Shown one piece after another: positions 8,318-16,632 of a stretch of 28,402 nucleotides of DNA. Location: contig JAJRPT010000189.1 of NCBI GenBank assembly GCA_024280675.1, positions 1-28,402 of the forward strand. The letters are read 5' to 3'. Each line of letters begins with the position of its first letter. Positions within the stretch are counted from its first letter, which is position 1. The notes under the pieces were generated by a model. That model made no database searches. It had not been told where the DNA came from and saw only the letters and a list, made by a program, of their open reading frames with translations. A program made the translations under genes and the position numbers. The DNA is from Bacteroidota bacterium. GTDB lineage: Bacteria; Bacteroidota; Ignavibacteria; Kapaibacteriales; UBA2268.

Positions 8318-9312
8318 AAGAAAGCAAAAAAATAGCAGTGATTGGTGCCGGTTCTTGGGGAACTGCAATGGCAAACCTTGTGGCAGATACTGGGAACGAG
8401 TCTCATCTTTTCTCTCGTGATGAGTCTTTGGTTGGAGAAATAAACTCAAGCCACATTAACAGCAAATACCTTGACGGGTACAAATTAAATTCCAACATAA
8501 TATGCAAATCTCTCAAGGAGTACAAGCCTGTTTATGATTTTGTATTCAACGCAGTTCCGACTCAATTTGTAGCAGAATTTTATATCAAGCATAATATTTC
8601 ACTAAAAGGGATGAATGTTGTAAACTGCTCAAAGGGAATTGAGCAAAAACGAAATATTGGACTTTTCGATATTTTCACAAAGCACTTGGGTGTGCCAGAG
8701 GAAAATTATGCTGTTTTCACCGGACCCAGTCACGCAGAAGAAGTCTGCAAAAACAGACCCACCGCCATTGTCGTAGCTTCGATGAATTCTGCACTTGCAC
8801 AATCTATCCAAGAGGCAAGTTCTAATTCTTTTTTCAGAGTCTATACCTCATCCGATGTTGTGGGGACAGAACTCGGAGGGGCTGTCAAAAATGTAATGGC
8901 GATTGCCGCAGGAATCATCGACGGCTATTCACTCGGTGACAATGCCAAAGCTGGACTCATCACTCGTGGGCTGGCGGAAATATCACGCCTTGGAGCAGTT
9001 TTGGGTGGAGATCCAGCCACATTTGCTGGACTTTCTGGTCTTGGAGATTTAGTGGTCACCTGCTATTCCCAGCATAGTAGAAATAGGAAAGTTGGAGAAT
9101 TGCTTGCCAGTGGACTAAGTTTACAAGAGATTTCTGACAATTATAATTTCGTAGCAGAAGGAGTGTTCACCGCAAAAGCCATCAAAGAGCTAGCCGATAA
9201 AAATAAAGTGGAGATGCCAATTTGCCAGAAAATCTACGAGATCATCTACCAAGGAAAAACCGTTCAAGATGCAATTCAAGAACTCATGGGCAGACGCTAT
9301 ACAAGAGAATAA
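8314..9312 (+). CDS. gpsA: Glycerol-3-phosphate dehydrogenase [NAD(P)+]
   Basis: Encodes 332 residues, the usual length. GpsA reduces dihydroxyacetone phosphate to sn-glycerol-3-phosphate in the cytoplasm, supplying the substrate of PlsY, whose gene overlaps it by 4 bp. The N-terminal Rossmann motif is GAGSWGTA (residues 11-18). 'FTGPSHAEEV' is the second family signature. The catalytic lysine is expected at Lys192 in 'GGAVKNVMAIAAG', followed by 'GDNAKAGLITRGLAE' and 'TFAGLSGLGDLVVTC'. All are intact. The stop lies one base from the end of the convergent lipoprotein gene, so the two transcripts must overlap or share a terminator region that I cannot identify. Confidence 0.97.
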   Translation: MKESKKIAVIGAGSWGTAMANLVADTGNESHLFSRDESLVGEINSSHINSKYLDGYKLNSNIICKSLKEYKPVYDFVFNAVPTQFVAEFYIKHNISLKGMNVVNCSKGIEQKRNIGLFDIFTKHLGVPEENYAVFTGPSHAEEVCKNRPTAIVVASMNSALAQSIQEASSNSFFRVYTSSDVVGTELGGAVKNVMAIAAGIIDGYSLGDNAKAGLITRGLAEISRLGAVLGGDPATFAGLSGLGDLVVTCYSQHSRNRKVGELLASGLSLQEISDNYNFVAEGVFTAKAIKELADKNKVEMPICQKIYEIIYQGKTVQDAIQELMGRRYTRE

Positions 9313-9313
9313 A

Positions 9314-9922
9314 TTATTTCCTGTATGATTGTGATAGGAAAATATCTTTGTTAGAATCTAAAATAAAATTATACACCCTGCCAGGACTTAATCTCGATAA
9401 ATCAATACTCTCGCCATTTATCTCGAGAATACTACTTGGGCTTGCCGTAATTTCCTCAGACTCAAACTCAGTCAGCGTGTTACTATTGTTAGAGAAATTA
9501 TAAACAATACCCTCGGTGCCCAGATTGATTATGCGAATTATAAAGTCCTCACCGCTAATCAAACTGTAATCATCTCCGAAAATCAAGATTCTATATCTTG
9601 AGAAATTGAAAATTAGTGCTGTATAATACTTGCCTTCTTCTAGGCTGAGTGGAATCGAGTATAAACCCACGCCTTGTCCTTGGGCAGAAATGCTAAGTAT
9701 GGGGTTGCCAGATTCAATTCTATTATATTCATTTAAAGCCGATAGGGGTTCAAAATTGCCTAAGCCTATATTGTTATATTCCAAATCAATGGCGCCAGTA
9801 GAAAAGTTTATCACAGAAATATTGGCAAATTCAGAAGGAATATGCACCCTGTCTGTATTAAACTCATCGGCACATTCGCAAGAGATAATCAAAAATGAAA
9901 TAAGTAAATAAATAAATTTCAA
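9314..9922 (-). CDS. Putative lipoprotein, DUF4397-like
   Basis: Encodes 202 residues from a TTG at 9922, the only standard start codon before the signal sequence; a short open stretch upstream has only ATT and ATA. A lipoprotein signal peptide ends at Cys15 in 'LIISC'. The mature part is a beta-rich domain with 'ISVINFSTGAIDLEYNN' followed by 'LSLEEGKYYTALIF' and 'IIRIINLG'. This resembles DUF4397 domains, which are common in Bacteroidota lipoproteins. The function is unknown. It is the last gene of the run that contains the ECF sigma factor and its anti-sigma/barrel partner, 34 bases downstream of the latter, so it may belong to the same envelope-sensing unit. The DUF assignment is by eye. 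Confidence 0.65.
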   Translation of the reverse strand: MKFIYLLISFLIISCECADEFNTDRVHIPSEFANISVINFSTGAIDLEYNNIGLGNFEPLSALNEYNRIESGNPILSISAQGQGVGLYSIPLSLEEGKYYTALIFNFSRYRILIFGDDYSLISGEDFIIRIINLGTEGIVYNFSNNSNTLTEFESEEITASPSSILEINGESIDLSRLSPGRVYNFILDSNKDIFLSQSYRK

Positions 9923-9956
9923 TATTATGTTCTTAATTTTTGTCTAAAAAAATATT

Positions 9957-11270
9957 TCAGAAACTAAAGGCGAAACCAAGAGAGTAAGCATCTTTTTCAG
10001 AAACATAATTTGTTCCCCTTACTCCATACCAAAGTGAAGAATACTCATAGGCGGCATAGAGTGCTATGCTAGAAAGTGGTTTTAGTTTTAGTCCAATTTG
10101 TCCTTTTGTTATTGTTCCCATTGCGGAGAAACCGCCACTAAATTGGGCATAAGGGAATAAAATATTTCTCAGCCCAAAACTAGAATGCTCAAAATTAGTT
10201 GCAAATCCACCCCAGATAATATCTGGATTTTGTTGCCAATTCTGAACTATATTGCCAGCGACTTCAACTGAGTATTCTTGTGGGAAATATTCATAGCCAC
10301 CCTCAATGCCAACACTCCACCAAGAGAAAACACGGTATTGTGCTCCAAAAATAGTGTTAACCAATGCACTAGAACTCGATGCAAGATCAGCAAATTTACT
10401 AGGTGAGGAAATGTTCCGAATTGTCAGCACCCATTTTCCATTATCAACATTTGAACTAGAAAAATAAGTTGGTAGTGAAGAGTAAGGGCTTGAATTGCTT
10501 GCCAAAACATCACTTTGGGAAGTCATTTCAATCGAGTTATTGCTTTTATTTTTTGTTATGCTTTCTTGTTTTGAATAGAAATTATTCTTTCTTGTGCCTT
10601 CTGCCATTGAACTCTGAGCCAACACATCGGTATTTTCTTCCCGGGCTAAGCCAATGGAACCAAGCCCAGATTTTAGCATCTCCACAAGCTCAGCCCCAAC
10701 GCTAATCAGGCTGGTGTCAAAAATATTTCCCTCAGATGATTTAATAAAATTAGATTTACTCAAATTGGAATTGTTGGAAGTAATTGTAGTTTTCTGAAGT
10801 GGTAATGAGTTCATATTATTTGGTGTATTATTACTGAGCTCTTGTTTTTGATTTTTGGGTTGAAGAGTGCTAAAGGTCTGAGGCATAAGAACTTGCTCGC
10901 TCAATCTTTTTGAATCACTGTTTATGTTCCCATCTACAATAAGTGTGTCGGAGTTTGTGGTAAACCAAAAAGTTAAAACAGATGCAAAAAAAGCACTAAG
11001 CCCCAAGCCGATGTAATTGGAAGAAAGCCGTGACCACCAAGGAATGCTCGCAACACCAGAAAACCCAAGCCCAGTGAAAATTGCCCCAGTGATATTCTTC
11101 GGTGGAGCTATCGAGTACATGTCTTCTTTTGTGATATTGTGAATATCAAGCTGCATATTGAACTCGTCTCTGAGCCGGGGCGAGGTGCTAAGGTCTGAGA
11201 AGAGTTGTTGTTGATCTGTGTCGCTCAGACCTCTATCCAACATTTCGTGTATTTTTTTTTCATTTGACAT
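9957..11270 (-). CDS. Anti-sigma-factor-like membrane protein fused to an outer-membrane beta-barrel-like domain
   Basis: Encodes 437 residues. The N-terminal 75 residues are soluble and charged (MSNEKKIHEMLDRGLSD...), like the cytoplasmic zinc-free anti-sigma domains that hold ECF sigma factors. One transmembrane helix follows at about residues 80-103, within 'YIGLGLSAFFASVLTFWF'. Next comes a long Ser/Asn-rich linker (about 105-275). The final 160 residues alternate in the manner of beta-strands and end in 'SLGFAFSF', the aromatic C-terminus typical of outer-membrane barrels. The gene begins 8 bases after the ECF sigma gene, so it is very likely the cognate anti-sigma factor. This architecture occurs in Bacteroidota proteins from memory, but how one chain spans both membranes or is processed is unclear. 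Confidence 0.7.
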   Translation of the reverse strand: MSNEKKIHEMLDRGLSDTDQQQLFSDLSTSPRLRDEFNMQLDIHNITKEDMYSIAPPKNITGAIFTGLGFSGVASIPWWSRLSSNYIGLGLSAFFASVLTFWFTTNSDTLIVDGNINSDSKRLSEQVLMPQTFSTLQPKNQKQELSNNTPNNMNSLPLQKTTITSNNSNLSKSNFIKSSEGNIFDTSLISVGAELVEMLKSGLGSIGLAREENTDVLAQSSMAEGTRKNNFYSKQESITKNKSNNSIEMTSQSDVLASNSSPYSSLPTYFSSSNVDNGKWVLTIRNISSPSKFADLASSSSALVNTIFGAQYRVFSWWSVGIEGGYEYFPQEYSVEVAGNIVQNWQQNPDIIWGGFATNFEHSSFGLRNILFPYAQFSGGFSAMGTITKGQIGLKLKPLSSIALYAAYEYSSLWYGVRGTNYVSEKDAYSLGFAFSF

Positions 11271-11278
11271 AATTTTGC

Positions 11279-11845
11279 CTAAGAGTTATTTTCTATATCT
11301 ATTAAATAGGGCGAAAGAATTTTCTTGATTCTTTCTTTTGCTCGCCAGAATTTATTCTTGGCAAGCGTTTGGTTTATACCTGTTATTTCTGAGATTTCTG
11401 CGTAGGAGAGACCTTGGTATTGTCTCAGAATAAAAATTTCTTTATAATTTGGATCAAGTAGTTCGATTGCATTTCGGATGAGGTCGAGTAATTCTTTTTT
11501 CTCGTAACCACTCTCGTATACAGAATCATCAAACTCTATTGAGTTATAATGCACCTTCTGTGCTCTTTTGTGGTTAAGCCAGAGATTTCTAGCTATTCTA
11601 ATCAGAAACCCTGGAATATTTTCAAGATGATTTAGCTTTCTTATCGAATCAAAAAACTTATAAAACACATCTTGGAATATATCATTTGCATCTTCCTCAT
11701 TTCCAGACATACGCAAGCAGTAGGCATAAATCCGGGGCGAATGTGTATCGTAAATGTATGTAAACGCAGTCTTAGATTCCCTAGGTTTCCCTTTGAGCAT
11801 CTTGAATAGTTCTGCATTTTTATATTTTTTCTTCTTACTCATCAT
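11279..11845 (-). CDS. ECF-family RNA polymerase sigma factor
   Basis: Encodes 188 residues with the two regions of an extracytoplasmic-function sigma factor. Region 2 lies at about 25-95 ('FTYIYDTHSPRIYAYCLRM', 'DANDIFQDVFYKFFDSI', and 'IPGFLIRIARNLWLNHKR', the -10 recognition end). Region 4 lies at about 120-180 ('LLDPNYKEIFILRQYQGLSYAEISEITG' with the helix-turn-helix that reads the -35 element). It directs RNA polymerase to a small regulon, probably for the cell envelope given the membrane-bound partner 8 bases downstream and lipoprotein genes on both sides. Two adjacent ATG codons (11845 and 11842) are possible starts. No autoregulated promoter could be identified. Confidence 0.9.
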   Translation of the reverse strand: MMSKKKKYKNAELFKMLKGKPRESKTAFTYIYDTHSPRIYAYCLRMSGNEEDANDIFQDVFYKFFDSIRKLNHLENIPGFLIRIARNLWLNHKRAQKVHYNSIEFDDSVYESGYEKKELLDLIRNAIELLDPNYKEIFILRQYQGLSYAEISEITGINQTLAKNKFWRAKERIKKILSPYLIDIENNS

Positions 11846-11874
11846 CTACTAAAAAATCTGCTAAAAATAATTCC

Positions 11875-12879
11875 TCACATCTTAGAAATAAAATTTACCA
11901 CCCCACTGCTTATTATTTTTCTCTCAACTATCTTAGAATCAATGAGCTTTGAGGTCCAAAGAATACTAAATCTAGGGTCTTTATCAATTTGCAATACAAC
12001 AAGTTTATTCTCTAATATATTATACTCAACACGGGCATTCTCGTAGCCACCGCCGGCTTCAAGTTCGTATAATCTTTGAGTGCTAATGTCGAAAATAAAG
12101 ATCCCACCACCGCCAGAAACCAAACCAATCTCGCTTTGGCTGAGATAAAAACAACTTGTTGGGTGGAAATTTAAAAGTGTAAACTCTTTTTTCTGTCCAT
12201 CCAAATCTATATTTCCAAAAATTCCTTTCTCAGTACTTTCTGCAAATACAAGTCCATCAGAGTCTCCCTCCCATGCAAAAGAAATTTCGGACTCTGTTGC
12301 CCTCAGAGGCAAAGTAAATGAAAGAATCAAATCGCCATCCACCGAAATCACTTCATACTCACCAGAAATATTATTCTTCAATAATATTTTACTATTGTCT
12401 GGCGAAATAAATAAACCAAAACCAACATCAGAGTTATTTCTTAGTATTTCAAAATTATTAGACAAATCAGTTTTATAAACCACTCCATCGGAATCATTAA
12501 ACACAAGAAATTTCCCGTCACCAGAAAGATTAGCATTCAAATTCGGGAATTCCACATCGCCATTACTTATATCAAAGAGCAAATCTAGAGACAAATCATA
12601 ATATTTTAAATCATAGAAACCGTCTTCATTTACTATAGTACAAAGCAATATTTGGCTAGAATAATTTGGGCTGAGGCTGTACCCATTTAAAAAAGAATCA
12701 TAATAATTATTGCTTTCCTCATAGTAGAATATTGTGTTTTCGTCAGAATTGACACTAACTGTCGTAAAATAAATTCTGTTCCCAGTCTCAGAACTCCTGC
12801 CATTTCCATCGGGGCAGAAATCACACCCGCTTAGTATAAATACTAACGCCAACAAGCCTATTAAATAAAATCTACTCAT
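11875..12879 (-). CDS. Putative lipoprotein with TolB-like propeller repeats
   Basis: Encodes 334 residues with a lipoprotein signal ending at Cys19 ('FILSGC'), followed by 'DFCPDGNG'. The mature protein has weak propeller-like repeats: 'NLSGDGKFLVFNDSDGVVYKTDL', 'ISPDNSKILLKNNISGEYEVI' and 'FAWEGDSDGLVFAES'. They are spaced like TolB/WD40 blades. I do not recognise a specific family. The gene sits 29 bases upstream of the ECF sigma gene and about 40 bases downstream of folP on the same strand, so it may be cotranscribed with the sigma unit. Such placement suggests an envelope sensor or target, which is inference only. Confidence 0.65.
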   Translation of the reverse strand: MSRFYLIGLLALVFILSGCDFCPDGNGRSSETGNRIYFTTVSVNSDENTIFYYEESNNYYDSFLNGYSLSPNYSSQILLCTIVNEDGFYDLKYYDLSLDLLFDISNGDVEFPNLNANLSGDGKFLVFNDSDGVVYKTDLSNNFEILRNNSDVGFGLFISPDNSKILLKNNISGEYEVISVDGDLILSFTLPLRATESEISFAWEGDSDGLVFAESTEKGIFGNIDLDGQKKEFTLLNFHPTSCFYLSQSEIGLVSGGGGIFIFDISTQRLYELEAGGGYENARVEYNILENKLVVLQIDKDPRFSILWTSKLIDSKIVERKIISSGVVNFISKM

Positions 12880-12919
12880 ATATATAATAATAACACTTTT
12901 ACTGGGGAAATGTCCCAGT

Positions 12920-13714
12920 TTAATTGTTTAAATAATTAAAAATCTTTTTGAGCAAAATAGCAGTCCCAATATCGTGAACCCTGATTATCTCAATATCGGC
13001 ACCGAGTAAGAGCGAATGAATGAGCATAGTTGCAATGTCACGCTCCTTGGGATTGTCAATCCCGAAGCTACGCCCGATAAATGATTTGCGTGAAATTCCT
13101 AGAACTTGCGGTGCTATTTTATTGAACATTGCCAAACTTTTGAGCAACTCCCAATTATGAATGTCGTTCTTCCCAAAGCCAATCCCAACATCAATCATCA
13201 CTTTCTTTGCACCAAGTAGATGAGCTAAATTCTTCTGTCGATGGAGAAAACCATAGACCTCCCCACTCACATTCTCATATTTGGGATTTTCCTGCATAGT
13301 TCTGGGGGTGCCTTTTGCGTGCATTAAAATTAACGGGACATTATACTCGGCACTTAATTCCGCCAGCCTTGGTTCGGAAACCAAGCCAGAGACATCGTTA
13401 ATAATATCAGCACCCAATTCGAGTGATTGCCGTGCCACTTCATATTTGCTTGTGTCGATTGAGATTACAGACGACGAGCGGGCATGTTTTATTTTCTTTA
13501 CAATCGAGATGATTCTTTCTAATTCCACTTTTTCTTCAAGTGCGCGTGCTCCTGGCCTTGTACTTTCGGCTCCAATGTCAATTATATCGGCATCATGGTC
13601 AATCATCTCAAGTGCTTTTTTCATCGCACTTTCTTCGGAAAGAAAATCTCCACCATCAGAGAATGAATCACTTGTGATGTTTAATATTCCCATTATTTTC
13701 GGAAATTTCTTCAT
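12920..13714 (-). CDS. folP: Dihydropteroate synthase
   Basis: Encodes 264 residues. DHPS condenses 6-hydroxymethyl-7,8-dihydropterin diphosphate with p-aminobenzoate in folate synthesis and is the sulfonamide target. Conserved blocks are all visible: 'MGILNITSDSFSDGG' (residues 8-22), 'IIDIGAESTRPGA', 'IINDVSGL', 'PLILMHAKGTPRTMQ', 'VMIDVGIGFGKN', 'LGISRKSFIG' and 'IIRVHDI'. The ATG at 13714 (MKKFPKIMGILNIT) gives the normal N-terminus. The frame continues upstream to 13786, which would overlap the LON-domain gene by 50 bases and add 24 unconserved residues, so it was rejected. With the chosen start the gene lies 22 bases after that gene, probably in the same transcript. Confidence 0.95.
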   Translation of the reverse strand: MKKFPKIMGILNITSDSFSDGGDFLSEESAMKKALEMIDHDADIIDIGAESTRPGARALEEKVELERIISIVKKIKHARSSSVISIDTSKYEVARQSLELGADIINDVSGLVSEPRLAELSAEYNVPLILMHAKGTPRTMQENPKYENVSGEVYGFLHRQKNLAHLLGAKKVMIDVGIGFGKNDIHNWELLKSLAMFNKIAPQVLGISRKSFIGRSFGIDNPKERDIATMLIHSLLLGADIEIIRVHDIGTAILLKKIFNYLNN

Positions 13715-13736
13715 AGGTGAACACAGGTAAAATGTG

Positions 13737-14369
13737 TTAGAATTGTTGAGGTAAGATGTAACCGTCATTTTTGACAATCTTGTCAATTTGGAAAGCCTCT
13801 TGCAAAACTGGGATAACTGTTTTGAGATGTTTTTTAAGGAATGCTAGTCTGTGATTCTCAGAGTGCATCTCGAGTAATTCTTGTTTTTGGATTGGACTGA
13901 GACCTGATTTTTGAGCAATGAGAAAAGAGGGTAGTTCTGTTGTGATTTCTTCGTATAATATTTTGTTGATGTTTACAATCTTAATTTTATCTACCAACTC
14001 GTTAAATAATTTTAAGGCTTCAAGCAATAAAAGCTCATCTAGTGGCTCTTCTTTGTCGAAAACATATTCGATTTCACCTGTAAACCATTTTTCTTCTCCA
14101 TCGGAAAAGCTGTTGAGCTTATATCTTTGCAATCCCATAATATTTATATCTAACTTACCATCATCATATTTTTTCAGCACATTGACTAGCTTTGCCGTCG
14201 TACCCACGTCGTGCATTTTATTCTGGAAAATAAGATTTACTCCAAACTCTTCATCATTGTCGATACATTTGTTAATCAATCCCTTATACCGCTCCTCGTA
14301 AATGTGAAGCGGGAAAATTGACTCTGGAAAAAGCACAATTTCAAGTGGGAAAAGTCCTATATTTCTCAT
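13737..14369 (-). CDS. LON N-terminal substrate-binding domain protein
   Basis: Encodes 210 residues that correspond to the N-terminal domain of Lon protease (PF02190 type) without ATPase or protease parts. Indicators are the N-terminal 'IGLFPLEIVLFPESIFPLHIYEERYK' pattern, 'FGVNLIFQN', 'VGTTAKLVNVLKKYDDGKLDINIMGLQRYKL', and a helical second half. Stand-alone LON-domain proteins are common in bacteria and are thought to bind substrates or partners, with no proven reaction. It is the first gene of the minus-strand run leading to folP. Transcription would start in the 145-base spacer upstream, which also holds the terminator of the preceding gene. Confidence 0.88.
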   Translation of the reverse strand: MRNIGLFPLEIVLFPESIFPLHIYEERYKGLINKCIDNDEEFGVNLIFQNKMHDVGTTAKLVNVLKKYDDGKLDINIMGLQRYKLNSFSDGEEKWFTGEIEYVFDKEEPLDELLLLEALKLFNELVDKIKIVNINKILYEEITTELPSFLIAQKSGLSPIQKQELLEMHSENHRLAFLKKHLKTVIPVLQEAFQIDKIVKNDGYILPQQF

Positions 14370-14392
14370 TTTTATATGTTCTTGTAATTGTC

Positions 14393-14431
14393 AAAAATAA
14401 AAAGCCCCTAAGAGTTAAATTCCAGAGGCTT
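14393..14431 (-). terminator. Rho-independent terminator after the small barrel-like protein gene
   Basis: On the minus strand AAGCCTCT pairs with AGGGGCTT (one G-T wobble) around a 14-base loop, followed by a T-rich tract (TTTTTATTTTT). It lies 84 bases after the stop of the gene at 14515-15162 and just before the LON-domain gene, so it separates the two transcription units. Confidence 0.75.
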
Positions 14432-14514
14432 AATATAGCATTTTAATTTTCAAATGTAACAAAGTGTGTCAAAGTGAATCTTTAAATATAAGTTTTCTGA
14501 TTAATTTTTACTTT

Positions 14515-15162
14515 CTAAAAATCTTGCAGAAGAATGCTAAGCCCAGGAAAAAGACCAATATCAGAATTTCCATTATAAGTATTGGCAAATATGATATTTA
14601 TACTTGCACTCAAATGAAAATGTCCATAAATATTGTATGAGATTTCGGGCTTGAATTCATACCAAAGCCCATCGGAGAAAAAAGAGATTGTGTTGCTTGC
14701 CAGAAAGTGAAAATCTTTATATTTGGCAATATAATCAAGACCAATGTTGGGCGAGTAACTAAACCATAAATAGGGTGTCCCCTCGTCGTAGACATCGAAT
14801 ATTAAGGCAAACCCAACTTTTGGCAAAAGCCAGTGCTGGTAATCACCTTTTTTCTCTAACTCTATTTTGTAATCGGTTTGCCAGAGCAGCCGTTGGTATT
14901 CTGGTAATATGTATTTTGTTATGCGGTAACCTTCATAATCGAATCGCAAACGGAATTTATCATCCCAGATAAATCTATCAGTGTAATATCTTATTCCAAC
15001 AACTGGGTAAATATATTTGCTGTTCATTGCCCCAGATATTCCAATAACGCCATCGGAAAATCTTGTCGAGTCATTTGACTTTTCCTCAGAATAAGACTCC
15101 AATGGGAATATCAGAAGTAAAACCGCAACTAACAAAAGAGATGCTTTGTATTTATTTCTCAT
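14515..15162 (-). CDS. Exported beta-rich protein, probably outer-membrane barrel
   Basis: Encodes 215 residues from the ATG at 15162 (MRNKYKASLLLVAVLLLIFPLES), which gives a clean signal peptide with likely cleavage near residue 26. A start nine codons upstream is open but would put unneeded residues before the signal. The mature part alternates aromatic and polar residues ('GIRYYTDRFIWDDKFRLRFDYEGYRI', 'YLWFSYSPNIGLDYI', 'LHLSASINI'-like strands) and ends in 'LSILLQDF', consistent with a small outer-membrane beta-barrel. I recognise no family. It overlaps the end of the beta-helix lipoprotein frame by 11 bases, so the two are probably cotranscribed and may act together at the cell surface. 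Confidence 0.6.
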   Translation of the reverse strand: MRNKYKASLLLVAVLLLIFPLESYSEEKSNDSTRFSDGVIGISGAMNSKYIYPVVGIRYYTDRFIWDDKFRLRFDYEGYRITKYILPEYQRLLWQTDYKIELEKKGDYQHWLLPKVGFALIFDVYDEGTPYLWFSYSPNIGLDYIAKYKDFHFLASNTISFFSDGLWYEFKPEISYNIYGHFHLSASINIIFANTYNGNSDIGLFPGLSILLQDF

Positions 15163-15736
15163 AAGCACCCCTGTCATATTTGTCGCCAATTGGTCTTTGG
15201 TTCATATTAAAATCAAAAAGTACCCTCCCAAGGCTTTTCCCAGAATTGATGGCTGGGCTTCCTTCTAACAATGTCAGATTACCAGCAGATGGGTTGGTAA
15301 ACATTGGATCTTTTATCTCTTCGCTGGAGTCTGCCGAGTTGGGGTAGCCCCACTTCGGACTCACGCCCTCTGAATAGATTGTATTGTAACCATGCCGAAT
15401 TGCACCGCTTGGATTGTCTTTGGCAAGGTCTTTGAAGAATTGGACAAAAGGGTGCTGGGAATCATTGTAGACTACATTGTTGAAAATGTCTATGTTTTTT
15501 GTGGCTATATTATCGGGTTCAGGTACTCGTATAATTGCTCCTGAACCAGGGTAACTATTATTATACCCACAATTATAGAATGAATTATTAAATATCTGAC
15601 TATTTTGTGACGCACCGATGCTAATGCCTGCCATCTCGCAATTAATAAATACATTGTTGAAAACCAACTGTTCATATCCAGATGGATAATCATACCAAGC
15701 ATTGTCCCGCCAACTAAAACGCCCCCCATCCTCCAA
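15152..15736 (-). pseudogene. C-terminal part of the frameshifted parallel beta-helix lipoprotein
   Basis: This frame continues the beta-helix repeats of the upstream fragment: 'LVFNNVFINCEMAGISIGASQNSQIFNNSF', 'NIDIFNNVVYNDSQHPF' and, near the end, 'SPAINSGKSLG' and 'DFNMNQRPIGDKYDRGAYE', the typical closing motif of choice-of-anchor/parallel beta-helix proteins. It has only a TTG at its 5' end and no signal peptide, so it is unlikely to be an independent gene. Removing one base in the run of six G (15722-15727 on the complement) joins it to the fragment 15714-16613 as '...NIGGWG-RFSWRDN...', giving a protein of 486 residues. It could be a real inactivating mutation, a slippage-controlled gene or an assembly error. 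Confidence 0.75.
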
Positions 15737-16613
15737 TGTTCAAGCCCGCACCATTGGTCTCGGTATCAACGGCATCGCCACAATTTTCAATTATATTATT
15801 GTACCAGATATTGTTTGCACTCCCACCTTTGAAATATCCACCTGTTCCGCCGCCATTGTCATGGAGATAATTATTTCGGCAGATTGTGTGATAGACTGCC
15901 ACTCCATCGATACAATCATCATATTGTTGTGTGTGTTGAACTTGCGAAATGTCGTTATTCTCAATCAGAAGAAAGTTTACATGGGCACTCTTGACGGCAT
16001 CTCTTCCGGTGTGATGAATAATATTGTTCCTGACAATACAATAGCTGTCTTTTTCTTGTTCCTCTGGGTCATATTTTGGAAATATTCCAATCCCATAACC
16101 AGTGCAATTTTTTATCTCAAATCCATCAATTACAATGTGTTGCCCGCTTACAACAAAAAGATTCTCAGTAGAATTATTGCCGTCGATAACAGCCTTGCCA
16201 ATCCCATCTTCGGAGTAAATAACTACTGGTTTTTCTTTGCTAGCATAAGTTTCAATATTGATAACATCTTCAATGTAAACTCCTGCCTTTACTCTGACTA
16301 TCGAACCGGCTAGTGCTTTTTGCTTTAGTGTGTATTTAAGCGTTCTGTATGGATTAGATTCACTCCCATCTCCTGAGCCATCGCTTCCATCAAGCGAAAC
16401 AAAAATACTTTTCAGACTATTATAATCTACATCTGTAAAGAATTGTTCCATTTCATCAATGGAATAAATGGTTGCCTCCCAAGGAGCTTCCCTTGGCATT
16501 GCTAAATTCTGCGGAAGATAGTTTGGATTTGGTGTTCTCTCGCATGAGAAAATGAAAAGTGTACCAAATATTAAGGCAAGTAGCTTTAAGAATTTATAAT
16601 TATTCACTTTCAC
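15714..16613 (-). pseudogene. N-terminal part of the frameshifted parallel beta-helix lipoprotein
   Basis: Encodes 299 residues beginning with a lipoprotein signal that ends at Cys24 ('LFIFSC'); the start is a GTG at 16613 or 16607. From about residue 70 ('IFVSLDGSDGSGDGSESNPYRTL') the sequence matches the common opening of right-handed parallel beta-helix (NosD/pectate-lyase-like) proteins, then runs through helix turns such as 'GQHIVIDGFEIKNCTGYGIGI', 'CIVRNNIIHHTGRDAV' and 'NIWYNNIIENCGDAV'. The frame stops just after 'GAGLNIGGWGAF' at a run of six G, while the beta-helix pattern goes on in another frame (15152-15736). Such proteins often bind or cleave polysaccharides at the cell surface; no catalytic residues can be assigned. 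It lies 19 bases downstream of the superoxide dismutase gene. Confidence 0.8.
15722..15727 (-). other. Run of six G at the frameshift in the beta-helix gene
   Basis: The minus strand reads GGATGGGGGGCG here. With five G instead of six the two beta-helix frames fuse without a gap in the repeat pattern. Such tracts are prone to slippage in replication and to miscounting in sequencing. Confidence 0.8.
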
Positions 16614-16632
16614 AATTTATGTTTAGTATATA

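Noticed and set aside
13281..13730. 149-codon open frame on the plus strand
   Set aside because: It is antisense to folP, which has every DHPS motif. The Ser/Ile-rich translation is typical of a shadow frame.
13918..14301. 127-codon open frame on the plus strand
   Set aside because: Antisense to the LON-domain gene; Ser-rich low-complexity translation with no motif.
15702..16313. 203-codon open frame on the plus strand
   Set aside because: It is antisense to the beta-helix lipoprotein gene, whose reading frame has a signal peptide and clear repeats. The plus-strand translation shows no domain.
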